From the NCBI RefSeq assembly GCF_003049575.1, contig NZ_PYWI01000008.1, forward strand, positions 62,001 to 126,000: a stretch of DNA of 64,000 nucleotides, written 5' to 3'. The notes beneath the pieces were generated by a model. That model was not told the DNA's origin and did not search any database. It saw nothing but the letters and a program-made list of their open reading frames with translations. Within the stretch, counting starts at the first letter, position 1; each line of letters begins with the position of its first letter. A program made the translations under genes and the position numbers. Source of the stretch: Lysinibacillus parviboronicapiens. GTDB taxonomy: Bacteria > Bacillota > Bacilli > Bacillales_A > Planococcaceae. Of the stretch, positions 27,763 to 37,429 are shown in pieces.

Positions 27763-28197
27763 TCATGTCGTTGTGAATCCGAGGGACTCCAAGATAATCG
27801 GAGTCCCTGCAAAAATGGTCGTAGCATAAGGATTTAATGTTAAGGAATCTGTCGTGACTGTGTAAATCCCACCTTCTTGCATAACAGCATTGATGTAAAG
27901 ATTCACATATCCATTTGGACGAAAAAGCATAAATTCAGTTACTGGATTGCCATCATCCCCATAAAATAAATTCGCAGGTATTGTGACGCCATTTGTTAAA
28001 TCAATATCTTCCTCTGGAATATAAAAGTATCTATTTATGATGGGGATGATATTTCCCTCAGCGTTATTCCCTGGGGGAGGGTTGCTGATGCATGCAGCGT
28101 TCACTGCTATGATACGCTGCATGCAAGGCATGCTCTCTTCACATGAATGATCTTCTAAATCCCGCACTCTTTTCATATGCTTTTTTTGTTTTTTCAT
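27763..28197 (-). CDS. DUF4183 domain protein with Cys-containing N-terminus
   Basis: 144 residues. The first 50 residues are basic then carry several Cys (DHSCEESMPCMQ and VNAACISNPPPG). The rest is DUF4183: TIPANLFYGDDGNPVTEFML, NGYVNLYINAVMQEGGIYTV, ATTIFAGTPIILESLGF. The ATG follows GGAGG at 13 bp, longer than ideal. It pairs with the downstream paralogue, which lacks the N-terminal part. The N-terminal Cys suggest cross-linking in a spore or surface layer, which is inference. Confidence 0.8.
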   Translation of the reverse strand: MKKQKKHMKRVRDLEDHSCEESMPCMQRIIAVNAACISNPPPGNNAEGNIIPIINRYFYIPEEDIDLTNGVTIPANLFYGDDGNPVTEFMLFRPNGYVNLYINAVMQEGGIYTVTTDSLTLNPYATTIFAGTPIILESLGFTTT

Positions 28198-28556
28198 AGG
28201 TTAATCACTTCCTCCCTCTTATTGATAAGCCAACAATGTATAGTTTCCTTGAAGCGTTCTCCTGTAAGGGCGAGAATCAGTCTGTCATACACTAACAAAT
28301 CTATCGGACAAAAATATTCATTAACTTAGAGTATGATGGAAACTCTTATTATGATTGGTTGTGCATCAAAATTTTAAAGATTTACCTGCCAAATCATACT
28401 TTTTTATGCAGTATCTTGTATGAAAGGAAAGACGAATATTGCGTCTAAAACCTTGATATATATGCTTTTTAAAGTAAATTAGTGTTATACTTTGAATGTC
28501 GAATAAGGTAGAATACTAAATATGAATAACTAAAGGGTAAAGGAGTTACTGTTTTT
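28198..28556 (+). other. Divergent promoter region, 359 bp
   Basis: Separates the DUF4183 genes (minus) from dynA (plus). TATACT (28486-28491) is a plausible -10 for dynA, without a good -35 at the right spacing. Nothing else could be supported. Confidence 0.3.
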
Positions 28557-31500
28557 ATGAAAGAATTTGATCAACAACTTGAGGGGCTTTTAAAGCAAGC
28601 TTCATTACAATACATAATATATCAGCATAATGGTGATACAGAGCGCATGGAGAAAACATCGCTTTTTGCACGAAAATTACAGCAGAAAGAATATGTCATT
28701 GGCTTTGCCGGCCATTTCTCTGCGGGTAAATCGAGCATGATTAATGCCTTATCTGGCGAAGATTTATTGGCTTCCAGTCCGATTCCGACAAGTGCCAACA
28801 TCGTAAAGGTCCATAAATCGGATGAAGATTATGCGATTGTTTACATGCATAATGAAAAGCCTGTAAAATTTGAAGCAGGCTATGATTTTAAAACGGTAAA
28901 AGAGCTAAGCAAAAATGGTGATTTGGTATCACAGATTGAGATTGGCCATAGCACTTCGACATTACCAAGTGGCGTAACCGTTATGGATACACCAGGTGTT
29001 GACTCAACAGATGATGCCCACCGCATGTCTACAGAATCAGCACTTCATATTGCTGATATTGTATTTTATACAATGGACTACAATCACGTTCAATCCGAGT
29101 TGAACTTTCAATTTACTAAGCAATTAATGAAATACAATCCCAATGTCTATTTAATCGTCAATATGATTGATAAGCATAAAGAGAATGAATTAAGCTTTGA
29201 AGAGTTTAAGGCCACTGTTCATCACTCCTTTTCTGCATGGGGCGTTGAGCCAAAGGGTGTATTTTTCACGTCTTTAAGAGAACCTGAGCATCCAAATAAT
29301 GATTTTGAAGCCGTCAAGAAAATCGTGATGGATAGTATGAATGATTGGCAAGATCAACTTGTGCAAACAGCAACAAATACGCTACGTTTATTGCAAAGTG
29401 AGCATGACAATTATTTAATAGAAGAAAGACAAGATCGTTTAGATTTAGATGAAGACATTTTAAGCGCCGATGATTGGGCAAACCATCAAGATATATTAGA
29501 ACAATACAATAAGCTGAATCGTCAGGTTGAATTATTCTCCATTGAAGCATGGAATGAAACGTTTGAAGAAGAACGCAAAGAGTTACTTGCGAATGCAGCG
29601 ATTATGCCGGCAGATTTACGTGATAAATTACGTCTTTATCTAGAAAGTAAGCAGGAAGGCTTTAAGGTCGGAGGCTTATTTTCAGCGAAGAAAAAAACCG
29701 AGGAAGAGCGCAATCGCCGTAAAGAGGAAGCGTTTAGTAGCTATCAAACAGTCGTACATGCCCAAATAACTGGTCATTTAAAAGGACTGATGAAAAAGGC
29801 GTTAAAGGATGTAGGCGCCTTAAGTGAAGAGCGTGCAGAGGCTATTGATGGCTATGTGTTTGACTTGCCATTTTCGCTGATTGAACAGCAAGTGCAAATC
29901 GGTGCGCTATTAACAGGGGATGCCGTGTTGAACTTTGCTAACCGTGTAGCAGAGGCGACTAAACGCTATTATATTCAGGAAACGGATAAGTGGAAAGATA
30001 CGCAAGCTACAACGTTAGAAGCGGTCGCTACTGAAACTGCCGCACCAGCAAAATTAAAAATGGCTGGCATGCAAGATAAAGTAGATGCCATCAATGCGGT
30101 ATTAGAAATCGAAGGTTACCAACAATATAGTGCAGGCGTCATGCATCAGGCAAGCAATGAAATTCGTAAGGAAGCGAATAACCAGTTGACTTTCTGGGAA
30201 AAAGCATTTGCACAGGCATTAGCCGAAATCCGCTTATTTGATGAGTCAATGTTAAAACCAAAAGAAGTAGCACTTCAGGAAGAAGAAATACAGCAAGTTG
30301 TTAGTGCTACAAGCCTACCAATCGATGGTGTAATTAAACGTGCACTTCATACGGCCAATGCAGTCAAAGAGGTACAGGGCTTTGCTGAGGTAGCAAGTTA
30401 TCTAGAAAATAAAGTGGAACGCTTACAAAAGAAAGACTTTACCATTGCGTTATTTGGTGCGTTTAGTGCGGGGAAATCATCCTTCTCGAATGCATTAATG
30501 GGTGCAAAGGTTTTACCAGTATCACCAAATCCAACGACAGCAGCCATCAATAAAATTCGCCCTGTCACAGCAGAACATCCGCATGAAACAGCAGATGTGC
30601 AGTTGAAAACAGCGGCACAAATGTTAGAGGATATTCAAAGCTCATATGCTGCAATCGGCTTATCGGTTGCTTCGCTAGATGAAGCCCTAAATCGTGCAGA
30701 TGAAGGCCTTGCGGTACAACTATCAGATGAACGATTAAACGTCCATAAATCATTTATTCGTGCTTATAAGGAAGGCTATCCTACATTTAAAACGGAGCTT
30801 GGCAAAGTGTTACGTGTCGAGCGCGAAGAATTTGAGAAATTTGTTGCGCAAGAAAACAAATCTTGCTTTGTAGATAATATCGATTTCTATTATGATAGTC
30901 CGTTGACACGCATGGGTGTGACGTTAGTGGATACACCAGGAGCAGATTCCATCAATGCACGTCATACAGGCGTTGCGTTTGAATATATTCGTAATGCAGA
31001 TGCCATTTTATTTATTACGTACTATAATCATGCCTTTGCCAAAGCTGACCGTGAGTTTTTAATCCAGCTCGGGCGAGTTAAGGATGCTTTTGAGCTAGAT
31101 AAGATGTTCTTTATTGTCAATGCCATTGATTTGGCGACAACTGAAGAAGAGCAAGAGGATGTCAAAGGCTATGTACGTTCAGAGCTACAACGCTTTGGTA
31201 TTCGTTTCCCGCGTCTATATGGCGTGTCAAGCTTAATGGCACTGAAGGAAAAGGTAGAGGGTGCTGATTTTGCATCAGGCATGCCACCATTTGAAGAGAA
31301 TTTCCATACCTTCTTAAATGATGAGCTGAGTGCATTGGCAGTGCAAGCTCTGGCGGAGGAAGTCGACAAAACAGAACAACGTTTAGGGGATTTAATTGCG
31401 CAAACGGAAGATAACTTAAAGCGTAAGGATGAGCGATTAGCCGAACTGACAACTCTTGAACAGCACATAAAAACGAAATTTAGTGCACTGAATACAAGCA

Positions 31501-32168
31501 TGATGGAAAGTGAGACAAAGCAGGAATTAGATGAATTACTGTATTACGTCTTACAGCGTGTCTACTATCGCTACCCGGAATTCTTTAAAGAAGGCTACAA
31601 TCCGTCAACCTTTGCGGCGATGCCAGCACAGCAAGCATTAGAGCATGCCTTAAAAGAAGTACTGCAAAGTCTTCGTTTTGATTTTACACAGGAAATGCGT
31701 GTCACGAACTTCCGTTTATCGCAGTTCATTAGCAAGAAGTTGCAAGTACGCTTTAAAGATGAAGTACGTGAGCTGAAAGAATTAAACCGTAGCTTCTCAT
31801 TTTTAGGCTTTGAATCATCTGAGCCCGATTTACTTAATTTTGAAGGACCTTTTGCAGAAATGGCGAAATATACTGGAGTGAAGTCACACTTCCGCAATCA
31901 AAAGGCTTTCTTTGAGAAGAATGAAAAAATGAAGTTAAGTGAAGCGCTGGAAACATTAACGAAGCCAGATGCTCAAAACTATTTAGACGGTCAAAAGGTT
32001 TCGCTAATGACATGGGCCATTACCTATATCGGTGAGGAAGCTGAGCGATTACGTCTGCACATTTACCATCAGGCATTAGAGCAAATCGCGACAGAGCGAC
32101 TTGTGCTTCAAGAGGAAAGTCGTTTAGCATCATGGAAATCAATTTACGCACAATTACAATATGCATGA
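28557..32168 (+). CDS. dynA: Tandem bacterial dynamin-like GTPase
   Basis: 1203 residues, the size of B. subtilis DynA (two fused dynamins). GTPase 1: P-loop GHFSAGKSS at residues 52-60 and G3 DTPGVDS. GTPase 2: P-loop GAFSAGKSS at 634-642 and G3 DTPGADS. Each is followed by a long helical stalk. DynA tethers and fuses membranes, aids membrane surveillance and confers resistance to phage and pore-forming stress. AAAGGAG precedes the ATG. It overlaps the region of the sulfurtransferase start, so the two are probably one transcript. Confidence 0.95.
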   Translation: MKEFDQQLEGLLKQASLQYIIYQHNGDTERMEKTSLFARKLQQKEYVIGFAGHFSAGKSSMINALSGEDLLASSPIPTSANIVKVHKSDEDYAIVYMHNEKPVKFEAGYDFKTVKELSKNGDLVSQIEIGHSTSTLPSGVTVMDTPGVDSTDDAHRMSTESALHIADIVFYTMDYNHVQSELNFQFTKQLMKYNPNVYLIVNMIDKHKENELSFEEFKATVHHSFSAWGVEPKGVFFTSLREPEHPNNDFEAVKKIVMDSMNDWQDQLVQTATNTLRLLQSEHDNYLIEERQDRLDLDEDILSADDWANHQDILEQYNKLNRQVELFSIEAWNETFEEERKELLANAAIMPADLRDKLRLYLESKQEGFKVGGLFSAKKKTEEERNRRKEEAFSSYQTVVHAQITGHLKGLMKKALKDVGALSEERAEAIDGYVFDLPFSLIEQQVQIGALLTGDAVLNFANRVAEATKRYYIQETDKWKDTQATTLEAVATETAAPAKLKMAGMQDKVDAINAVLEIEGYQQYSAGVMHQASNEIRKEANNQLTFWEKAFAQALAEIRLFDESMLKPKEVALQEEEIQQVVSATSLPIDGVIKRALHTANAVKEVQGFAEVASYLENKVERLQKKDFTIALFGAFSAGKSSFSNALMGAKVLPVSPNPTTAAINKIRPVTAEHPHETADVQLKTAAQMLEDIQSSYAAIGLSVASLDEALNRADEGLAVQLSDERLNVHKSFIRAYKEGYPTFKTELGKVLRVEREEFEKFVAQENKSCFVDNIDFYYDSPLTRMGVTLVDTPGADSINARHTGVAFEYIRNADAILFITYYNHAFAKADREFLIQLGRVKDAFELDKMFFIVNAIDLATTEEEQEDVKGYVRSELQRFGIRFPRLYGVSSLMALKEKVEGADFASGMPPFEENFHTFLNDELSALAVQALAEEVDKTEQRLGDLIAQTEDNLKRKDERLAELTTLEQHIKTKFSALNTSMMESETKQELDELLYYVLQRVYYRYPEFFKEGYNPSTFAAMPAQQALEHALKEVLQSLRFDFTQEMRVTNFRLSQFISKKLQVRFKDEVRELKELNRSFSFLGFESSEPDLLNFEGPFAEMAKYTGVKSHFRNQKAFFEKNEKMKLSEALETLTKPDAQNYLDGQKVSLMTWAITYIGEEAERLRLHIYHQALEQIATERLVLQEESRLASWKSIYAQLQYA

Positions 32169-32178
32169 GGTGATTCAA

Positions 32179-32988
32179 ATGGGAAAAGTATTCAAAACAG
32201 TTGAGGAAATTCAGCTTGATGGTGTCCGTTTTGTGGATGCACGCTTTGATTTGCAGAACAAAGAAGCAGGCAAATTATTGTTTGAAGAAGGACATGCACC
32301 TGGCGCTATTTTTATGGACTTAGAGCAGGATTTATCGGATATGGAAAGTAGCAATGGTCGCCATCCGATGCCCAGTAAGGAAAAGCTAGCGTCTGTTTTT
32401 CAAGGACTAGGATTACGTTATGAGGATGAGATTGTTGTCTATGATCAGGGCGCATCACCCTTCGCACCGCGAGCTTGGTGGATGCTAACATATGCGGGCT
32501 TCCCGAATGTTGTGATTGTCAACGGTGGCGTGGGCGCTCTAGAGAAGAAAGTAACATTTACGCAGGATATTGTGAGATATGCACCGACGATCATTGATTT
32601 TGATTGGCAGGATCACCTGTATGCACCGCGAGAGGCGGTAAAAGCCATCGTGGATGGTGATGTTCAAGCAACATTGCTAGATGCCCGTGCCGCAGCTCGC
32701 TATCGCGGGGAAGTGGAGCCACTGGATAAGGTTGCAGGACATATCCCAAGTGCTAAAAACTTTGACTGGGAGCAGTTGCAGGCAGACAGTACATTACAAG
32801 CAAATGATGCGCTACGTGCGAAGGTGGCACATGACGAGCACGTGGTCGTATACTGTGGCAGTGGTGTCACAGCCTCTCCGTTGTATGCCGTGTTAGCAGA
32901 TGAGGGCTATGAACATATTCAACTGTATACAGGCAGCTTTAGTGACTGGATTACCACATATGATGTAGAAAAAGGAACAAACGAATAA
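32179..32988 (+). CDS. Two-domain rhodanese-type sulfurtransferase
   Basis: 269 residues from the ATG at 32179, chosen because GAGGTG (32167-32172) is at ideal distance; 32161 lies inside dynA. Two rhodanese domains: an inactive N-terminal one (ARFDLQ, HAPGAIFMDL) and the catalytic C-terminal one with active loop C226-G-S-G-V-T. The CGSGVT loop is that of 3-mercaptopyruvate sulfurtransferases (SseA type) rather than the CRKGVT of thiosulfate rhodanese. It moves sulfane sulfur between donors and thiols in the cytoplasm. Confidence 0.9.
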   Translation: MGKVFKTVEEIQLDGVRFVDARFDLQNKEAGKLLFEEGHAPGAIFMDLEQDLSDMESSNGRHPMPSKEKLASVFQGLGLRYEDEIVVYDQGASPFAPRAWWMLTYAGFPNVVIVNGGVGALEKKVTFTQDIVRYAPTIIDFDWQDHLYAPREAVKAIVDGDVQATLLDARAAARYRGEVEPLDKVAGHIPSAKNFDWEQLQADSTLQANDALRAKVAHDEHVVVYCGSGVTASPLYAVLADEGYEHIQLYTGSFSDWITTYDVEKGTNE

Positions 32989-33002
32989 CAAATTTTTTCT
33001 TG

Positions 33003-33030
33003 AAACGCTCACCTCGGTGAGCGTTTTTTT
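33003..33030 (+). terminator. Intrinsic terminator after the sulfurtransferase
   Basis: AAACGCTCACC pairs with GGTGAGCGTTT (33003-33026) and runs into eight T. Confidence 0.9.
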
Positions 33031-33050
33031 TGCTATGGAAGCGGGGTGAG

Positions 33051-33220
33051 TCGAAGTGGCGAATAGACCGTGCGAAGTGGCGGATAGACCGTGCGAAATG
33101 ACGGATAGAGCATGCGAAGTGCGGATAGAACCCGCGAAATGACGGATAGAATCGGCGAAATGTTGGATAGAGCATGCGAAGTGACGGCTAGAGACCGCGA
33201 ACCTTATGGATAGAGCGTAG
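33051..33220. repeat. About eight tandem 21-nt repeats
   Basis: Degenerate copies of GCGAAGTGACGGATAGAGC-like units, each 21 nt (one of 20), running from a terminator to just before the acyl-CoA dehydrogenase leader. The conserved core is CGAA(G/A)TG-CGGATAGA. Because 21 is a multiple of three, the reverse strand stays open and reads as SIRHFA-type heptads, but no ribosome site supports a gene. The unit is GC-richer than its surroundings. Confidence 0.85.
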
Positions 33221-33315
33221 AATATCCAAATCGCACACAAAAATAAACGGTGTTTACTTTGTTGTTTTATAGTGTTAAAATATTTTTAAAATTTAGTAAA
33301 TGGGGTGTTGTTTTG

Positions 33316-34887
33316 GTGCGTGTTACAGAAAAAACGTATAGTTTTCGAGAATTTATTGACGAAAGAGATAAATTGAATGATTTGGATAATCCATTTCTAC
33401 AGCAGGTATTGCAACAATTTTGCCTTGGTACGTGGGATGAAATGCTGCCTCGGCTAGAGCCCTTTGTGCAAAAAGTAACAACGGATTGGCGCACGCTATC
33501 GGCTGAAAATGCACGTCCTGAAAATCAGCCTAGAGTAAGGCATTATAATGCGTATAATGAACGGATTGATCGCATTATACGGTCCTCTGACATGCAACAC
33601 ATGGAGCAGGAGATTTTTGGTTACGGCTTGTTTTCCCACCACCAACTAAAAAATGAAGGTATTATTAAGCGCTATTTTTTGCATGGGAATGGGGAAGCTG
33701 GCATCACGTGTCCATTAGCATGTACAGACGGTCTGGTCTCATTAATTGAGCATTTCATGGATGATGCCTCCGCCGAAATACAAAACATTTATCAGCATGT
33801 CACGGCAGGAATCGGCGGGGATTTCGGTATTGGCGCACAGTATATGTCTGAAATTCAAGGGGGGTCTAATATTCCTGCCAATATATTAACAGCTCAGCCA
33901 GAAGGTGAACATTATCGATTATTTGGCAATAAATTTTTCTGTTCCGCTGTGCATGCTGACTATTCTGTCGTGACTGCGCGCATAGAACATACCGATGATG
34001 TGGCAGTTTTCATCGTGCCCACTTGGTTGCAGGGGGATAAGGTAAAAGAGAAACGAAATCATCATGTGATTAATCGGTTAAAATGGAAAATAGGGACAGC
34101 AGAATTGCCTTCTGCGGAAATTGATTATCAGGGGGCAATTGCTTATCGCATTGGACCTCAAAATCGTGGAGTGGCTTTAGCTGTAGGTATTGTATTAACA
34201 CGTTCAAGACTGGATATTGGGTTTGCGAGTGGCGCCTTTTTGATGAGAGTGGCTCGTGAGGCCAAGTTATATGCGCGCTTTCGAACGGTATTTGATCGTC
34301 AAATCGATGAATTCCCAATGGCTGCCGCTCAACTTGAAGATTTAGAACATGCAGCAAAACGCGTTGTGGGTACAGCATTTTTCATTTATACGGCATTTAA
34401 TCGAACACAAGAAAATCCTCATACAACAGAGGCTTATGTCGTACGGGAATTGATTTTGCTCCAAAAAATCTTTGCATCAAAAGAAGCGGTTGATAAGCTA
34501 AGGTTGGCGATTTCTATTTTTGGTGGGCATGGGGCGATAGAAGACTTTTCGGCCGTGCCAAGATTGTTTAGAGATAGCCTGGTAAATGAATTGTGGGAGG
34601 GGCCACGCAATGTCTTACTTGCGCAAATTTATCGAGATATTATGAAGATGCGCAAGCAAATTTCTGTTGAAGAATTGCTGTCTAATATTTTAACAGCTTG
34701 TTCAGCGCAAGAAATTCAGCACTTTGTGGAACAAATTGAACAGTTATTGCAGGTGGATTTAACGGCATTACCGAATGCAGAAAATAGACGTGCTGCGCGA
34801 AGATGGGAACAAACTTGGGAAGAAATCTTTACGTTATTCCAAGAGCAAACGATTAAAGAAATACAAGATTACCCGATTTTACCTTAA
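33316..34887 (+). CDS. AidB-like acyl-CoA dehydrogenase family protein
   Basis: 523 residues from the GTG at 33316 (GGGGTG 8 bp upstream); the longer GTG at 33250 would add an unlikely hydrophobic tail. The FAD-binding region QYMSEIQGGSNIPANI and the C-terminal GGHGAIEDFSAVPRLFRDSL then NELWEGPRNVLL match the AidB/isovaleryl-CoA-dehydrogenase-like branch, which carries an extra C-terminal part, hence the length above the usual 380. An acyl-CoA ligase follows by 69 bp, so a fatty-acyl substrate is more likely than a DNA-repair role. A TetR regulator is encoded convergently beyond the ligase. Confidence 0.85.
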   Translation: MRVTEKTYSFREFIDERDKLNDLDNPFLQQVLQQFCLGTWDEMLPRLEPFVQKVTTDWRTLSAENARPENQPRVRHYNAYNERIDRIIRSSDMQHMEQEIFGYGLFSHHQLKNEGIIKRYFLHGNGEAGITCPLACTDGLVSLIEHFMDDASAEIQNIYQHVTAGIGGDFGIGAQYMSEIQGGSNIPANILTAQPEGEHYRLFGNKFFCSAVHADYSVVTARIEHTDDVAVFIVPTWLQGDKVKEKRNHHVINRLKWKIGTAELPSAEIDYQGAIAYRIGPQNRGVALAVGIVLTRSRLDIGFASGAFLMRVAREAKLYARFRTVFDRQIDEFPMAAAQLEDLEHAAKRVVGTAFFIYTAFNRTQENPHTTEAYVVRELILLQKIFASKEAVDKLRLAISIFGGHGAIEDFSAVPRLFRDSLVNELWEGPRNVLLAQIYRDIMKMRKQISVEELLSNILTACSAQEIQHFVEQIEQLLQVDLTALPNAENRRAARRWEQTWEEIFTLFQEQTIKEIQDYPILP

Positions 34888-34956
34888 GAGATTGGGCACA
34901 CGCGGTATCCAATGATGCATGTATGTTAAATAAAAAATTGTTAAGGGGTGGCAATT

Positions 34957-36459
34957 ATGAACATCAATATTGGGAAGTTATTGCAAAATCGTGCTGTTTT
35001 AATGGGGGACAAAGAGGCATTTATTCATCACAGTAAGCGTTGGACTTTTCAACAGATGAATGCTCGAGCAAATGGATTTGCTAATTATTTAACTAAGCTT
35101 GGCTATGCAAAAGGGGATCGCATTGCCTTACTATGTAAGAATAACGAAGACTTTATTGCTGTTTTAATGGGGTCAGCTAAAATTGGGGTCATCACAGTTG
35201 TCCTGAATTGGCGCTTACAAGTGGCGGAACTACAATATATTGTGGCACACAGTCAAGTGAAAATGATTGTGCATGATGTGGAATTTGAGCCGGTAATTAA
35301 CGCCCTACAGGAGCAAATAGCGCTTGATTTTACTATTTCCAATGAAACAGTACCTTCTTTACAGGGGATTTTCGACGAAGATGTCAAGGAACCACAGTAC
35401 AATGCCAGTAATGATGATGTGGCACTTATTATGTATACGTCCGGCACTACGGGTAAACCAAAGGGAGCTATGATTTCTCATCACAATTTATTTGGGGCTG
35501 GCATTGGCTTATCCCAAACAATTGATTGGTGGGAGGAGGATCGTTTCTTAATGGTGGCACCATTTTTCCACATTGGGGGGATTGCGCCGCTCATTACGAA
35601 TGTAATGAGTGGCTGTACAATGGTGCTGATGGAGACTTTTGAACCGATGGCTGCATGGAGGTTGATTGAACAGGAAAAGATTACGACGATGATGACGGTG
35701 CCAACCATGCTGGCCTACTTATTAAAAACGTATGAGGGAGCAAGTGTTGATGCCTCTTCTGTGCGCAATATTACGTGTGGCGCTTCTTCGGTACCCGCCC
35801 CACTCATTCTCGGTTTTCGCCAGTTAGGCATTCCTGTTCAACAGGTCTACGGCATTACGGAATATACGGGTGCTGTTACGATGTGGAAGGAACAAATGGA
35901 TAAAGAAAAATTTGATTCAATGGGGAAATCTGTCATGCATGGTGAATTGAAAATTATAGATGTCCAGACAGAGGAAGAATTGCCGGCTGGACAGGTAGGC
36001 GAAATTATTTTACGAGGGCCTCAAGTTTTCGTTGGTTACTTTGATAATGCAGAAGCTACGCATAATGTCTTGAAAAATGGCTGGTATGCCACAGGGGATG
36101 TGGGGTATATCGATAATGAGGGCTATTTGTATGTCGTCGATCGTATGAAAGATATGATTATTAGTGGTGGTGAAAACATATATTCCGCTGAATTAGAATT
36201 AGTACTCGCTGCACATCCGAGCGTAGCAGATGTAGCTGTCATTGGTGTGCCTGATGAAAAATGGGGTGAGATTCCAAAAGCCTATATCGTCATAAAACCA
36301 CAGGCTTCCATTACTGAAACAGAAATCATTCATTTCTGTAAGGAAAAATTAGCCTCCTATAAAGTAGTGAAGGAAGTCACTTTTGTCGAGCAGCTTCCTC
36401 GCAATGCCGTTGGAAAGTTACTCAAGCATCAGTTGAAACAAGCAGTCGTGCAAGGATGA
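34957..36459 (+). CDS. Acyl-CoA ligase (AMP-binding, ANL superfamily)
   Basis: 500 residues from the ATG at 34957 (AGGGG 8 bp upstream; the GTG at 34948 overlaps it). Motifs: ATP loop YTSGTTGKPKGAMISH, A5-type YGITEYTG, YATGDVGY, and the C-terminal hinge DRMKDMIISGGENIY. The catalytic Lys lies in RNAVGKLLK. It activates a carboxylic acid, probably medium or long chain, to its CoA ester. Likely partner of the preceding acyl-CoA dehydrogenase. No hydrophobic anchor. Confidence 0.9.
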   Translation: MNINIGKLLQNRAVLMGDKEAFIHHSKRWTFQQMNARANGFANYLTKLGYAKGDRIALLCKNNEDFIAVLMGSAKIGVITVVLNWRLQVAELQYIVAHSQVKMIVHDVEFEPVINALQEQIALDFTISNETVPSLQGIFDEDVKEPQYNASNDDVALIMYTSGTTGKPKGAMISHHNLFGAGIGLSQTIDWWEEDRFLMVAPFFHIGGIAPLITNVMSGCTMVLMETFEPMAAWRLIEQEKITTMMTVPTMLAYLLKTYEGASVDASSVRNITCGASSVPAPLILGFRQLGIPVQQVYGITEYTGAVTMWKEQMDKEKFDSMGKSVMHGELKIIDVQTEEELPAGQVGEIILRGPQVFVGYFDNAEATHNVLKNGWYATGDVGYIDNEGYLYVVDRMKDMIISGGENIYSAELELVLAAHPSVADVAVIGVPDEKWGEIPKAYIVIKPQASITETEIIHFCKEKLASYKVVKEVTFVEQLPRNAVGKLLKHQLKQAVVQG

Positions 36460-36498
36460 AAGACCTGCTCTATAGAATGTCGATAAAGTTTTGAGCGT

Positions 36499-36607
36499 AA
36501 AAAATTTCGCTGCCGTTGCTCGGACAAGCCGCAAGCCTCATCGTTAGATTACTATAACTAAGAGTGTCTGGTGGGTCGTTTTGTGCGAAACGGTCGCGAA
36601 ATTTTTT
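36499..36607. repeat. 109-nt long imperfect hairpin element with perfect 12-bp ends
   Basis: AAAAAATTTCGC (about 36499-36510) and GCGAAATTTTTT (36596-36607) are exact inverted repeats. The interior also pairs along much of its length (CCGTT/AACGG, CTTAG-type centre near 36544-36573). It lies between two convergent genes and could be a bidirectional terminator, but its size and ends also suit a small non-autonomous mobile element. Confidence 0.6.
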
Positions 36608-36633
36608 AACCTAGTGTCAGAAAAAAGCGCCTT

Positions 36634-37248
36634 TTATTCCGGATAGGCCCTCTTTATAGTTGCTACTAATACCTCTACTAAATGCTCGATATGCTGCCAT
36701 GTCGCTTCCTGTGAGCGCCCTGGCAAGTTTTTATAAGTAATTAAAATACCATTTAAGGAAGCAAAAAAGAGCTGGGCAGCACTTTTTAATTGTTTTTCAG
36801 GTAGATGTTTGCTTAAAGCTTCTCGAAAAATTGCAAATAAGTCATCTGTGATGTCACGCAGTCCTGCCGAAACACTTCCATGATGGTCGTTTTCCAACAT
36901 AAAATAAGTCATCATTTGATATAAATTATCATGTCTGAACATGTAGTCTATATATTTACGCGCTATTACTGCCAATTGGTCATCTTGTATTTCTATTGTT
37001 TGGCGTAATGCATTTAATAAATTCGTACTTTCAATTTTAAAGGCGGTCATAAAAAGATGTTGTTGATCATCGAAATATTGATAGATGAGTCCAGGCGAAA
37101 CATTGGCGTCTTTGGCAATAGCCCGCATGCTTACCTCAGAAAACGGCTTTGAACTAAATAGTTGGATTGCTGCATTAATGATGTTTTGTCTATTTAATTG
37201 TTTTTTCTGTTCACGCTTGGAGAATGTTTGTATTTCTTTTTCTTCCAT
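36634..37248 (-). CDS. TetR/AcrR-family transcriptional regulator
   Basis: 204 residues from the ATG at 37248, behind GAAGGTG (6-bp spacing). The N-terminal HTH INAAIQLFSSKPFSEVSMRA followed by NVSPGLIYQYFDDQQHLF is a standard TetR domain. The C-terminal ligand domain is of the type found in fatty-acid regulators. It points toward the acyl-CoA ligase/dehydrogenase pair and may control it. No palindromic operator was recognised in the acyl-CoA dehydrogenase leader. Confidence 0.88.
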   Translation of the reverse strand: MEEKEIQTFSKREQKKQLNRQNIINAAIQLFSSKPFSEVSMRAIAKDANVSPGLIYQYFDDQQHLFMTAFKIESTNLLNALRQTIEIQDDQLAVIARKYIDYMFRHDNLYQMMTYFMLENDHHGSVSAGLRDITDDLFAIFREALSKHLPEKQLKSAAQLFFASLNGILITYKNLPGRSQEATWQHIEHLVEVLVATIKRAYPE

Positions 37249-37429
37249 AATAGGCACCTTCTCATTTTTTCACTTTAATGTTATATAAGATTCTATAAAA
37301 AACGGGGCAAATATACAATATGAAGTTTTGCAGAAAAATGATAGACTTTTTGGAAATCACAATTATTATTTTGAAGCGAAAGCTAAATTTATTATTTGCC
37401 AGTCTAATAGATAAAGGAAGGGGAGCATC

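Noticed and set aside
32893-33240. Minus-strand frame with repeated SIRHFA heptads across the 21-nt array
   Set aside because: It stays open only because the repeat period is divisible by three. There is no ribosome site, and it runs through the sulfurtransferase terminator.
33250-33315. Longer GTG start for the acyl-CoA dehydrogenase
   Set aside because: It adds a hydrophobic tail absent from the family and lacks a ribosome site. The GTG at 33316 is better.
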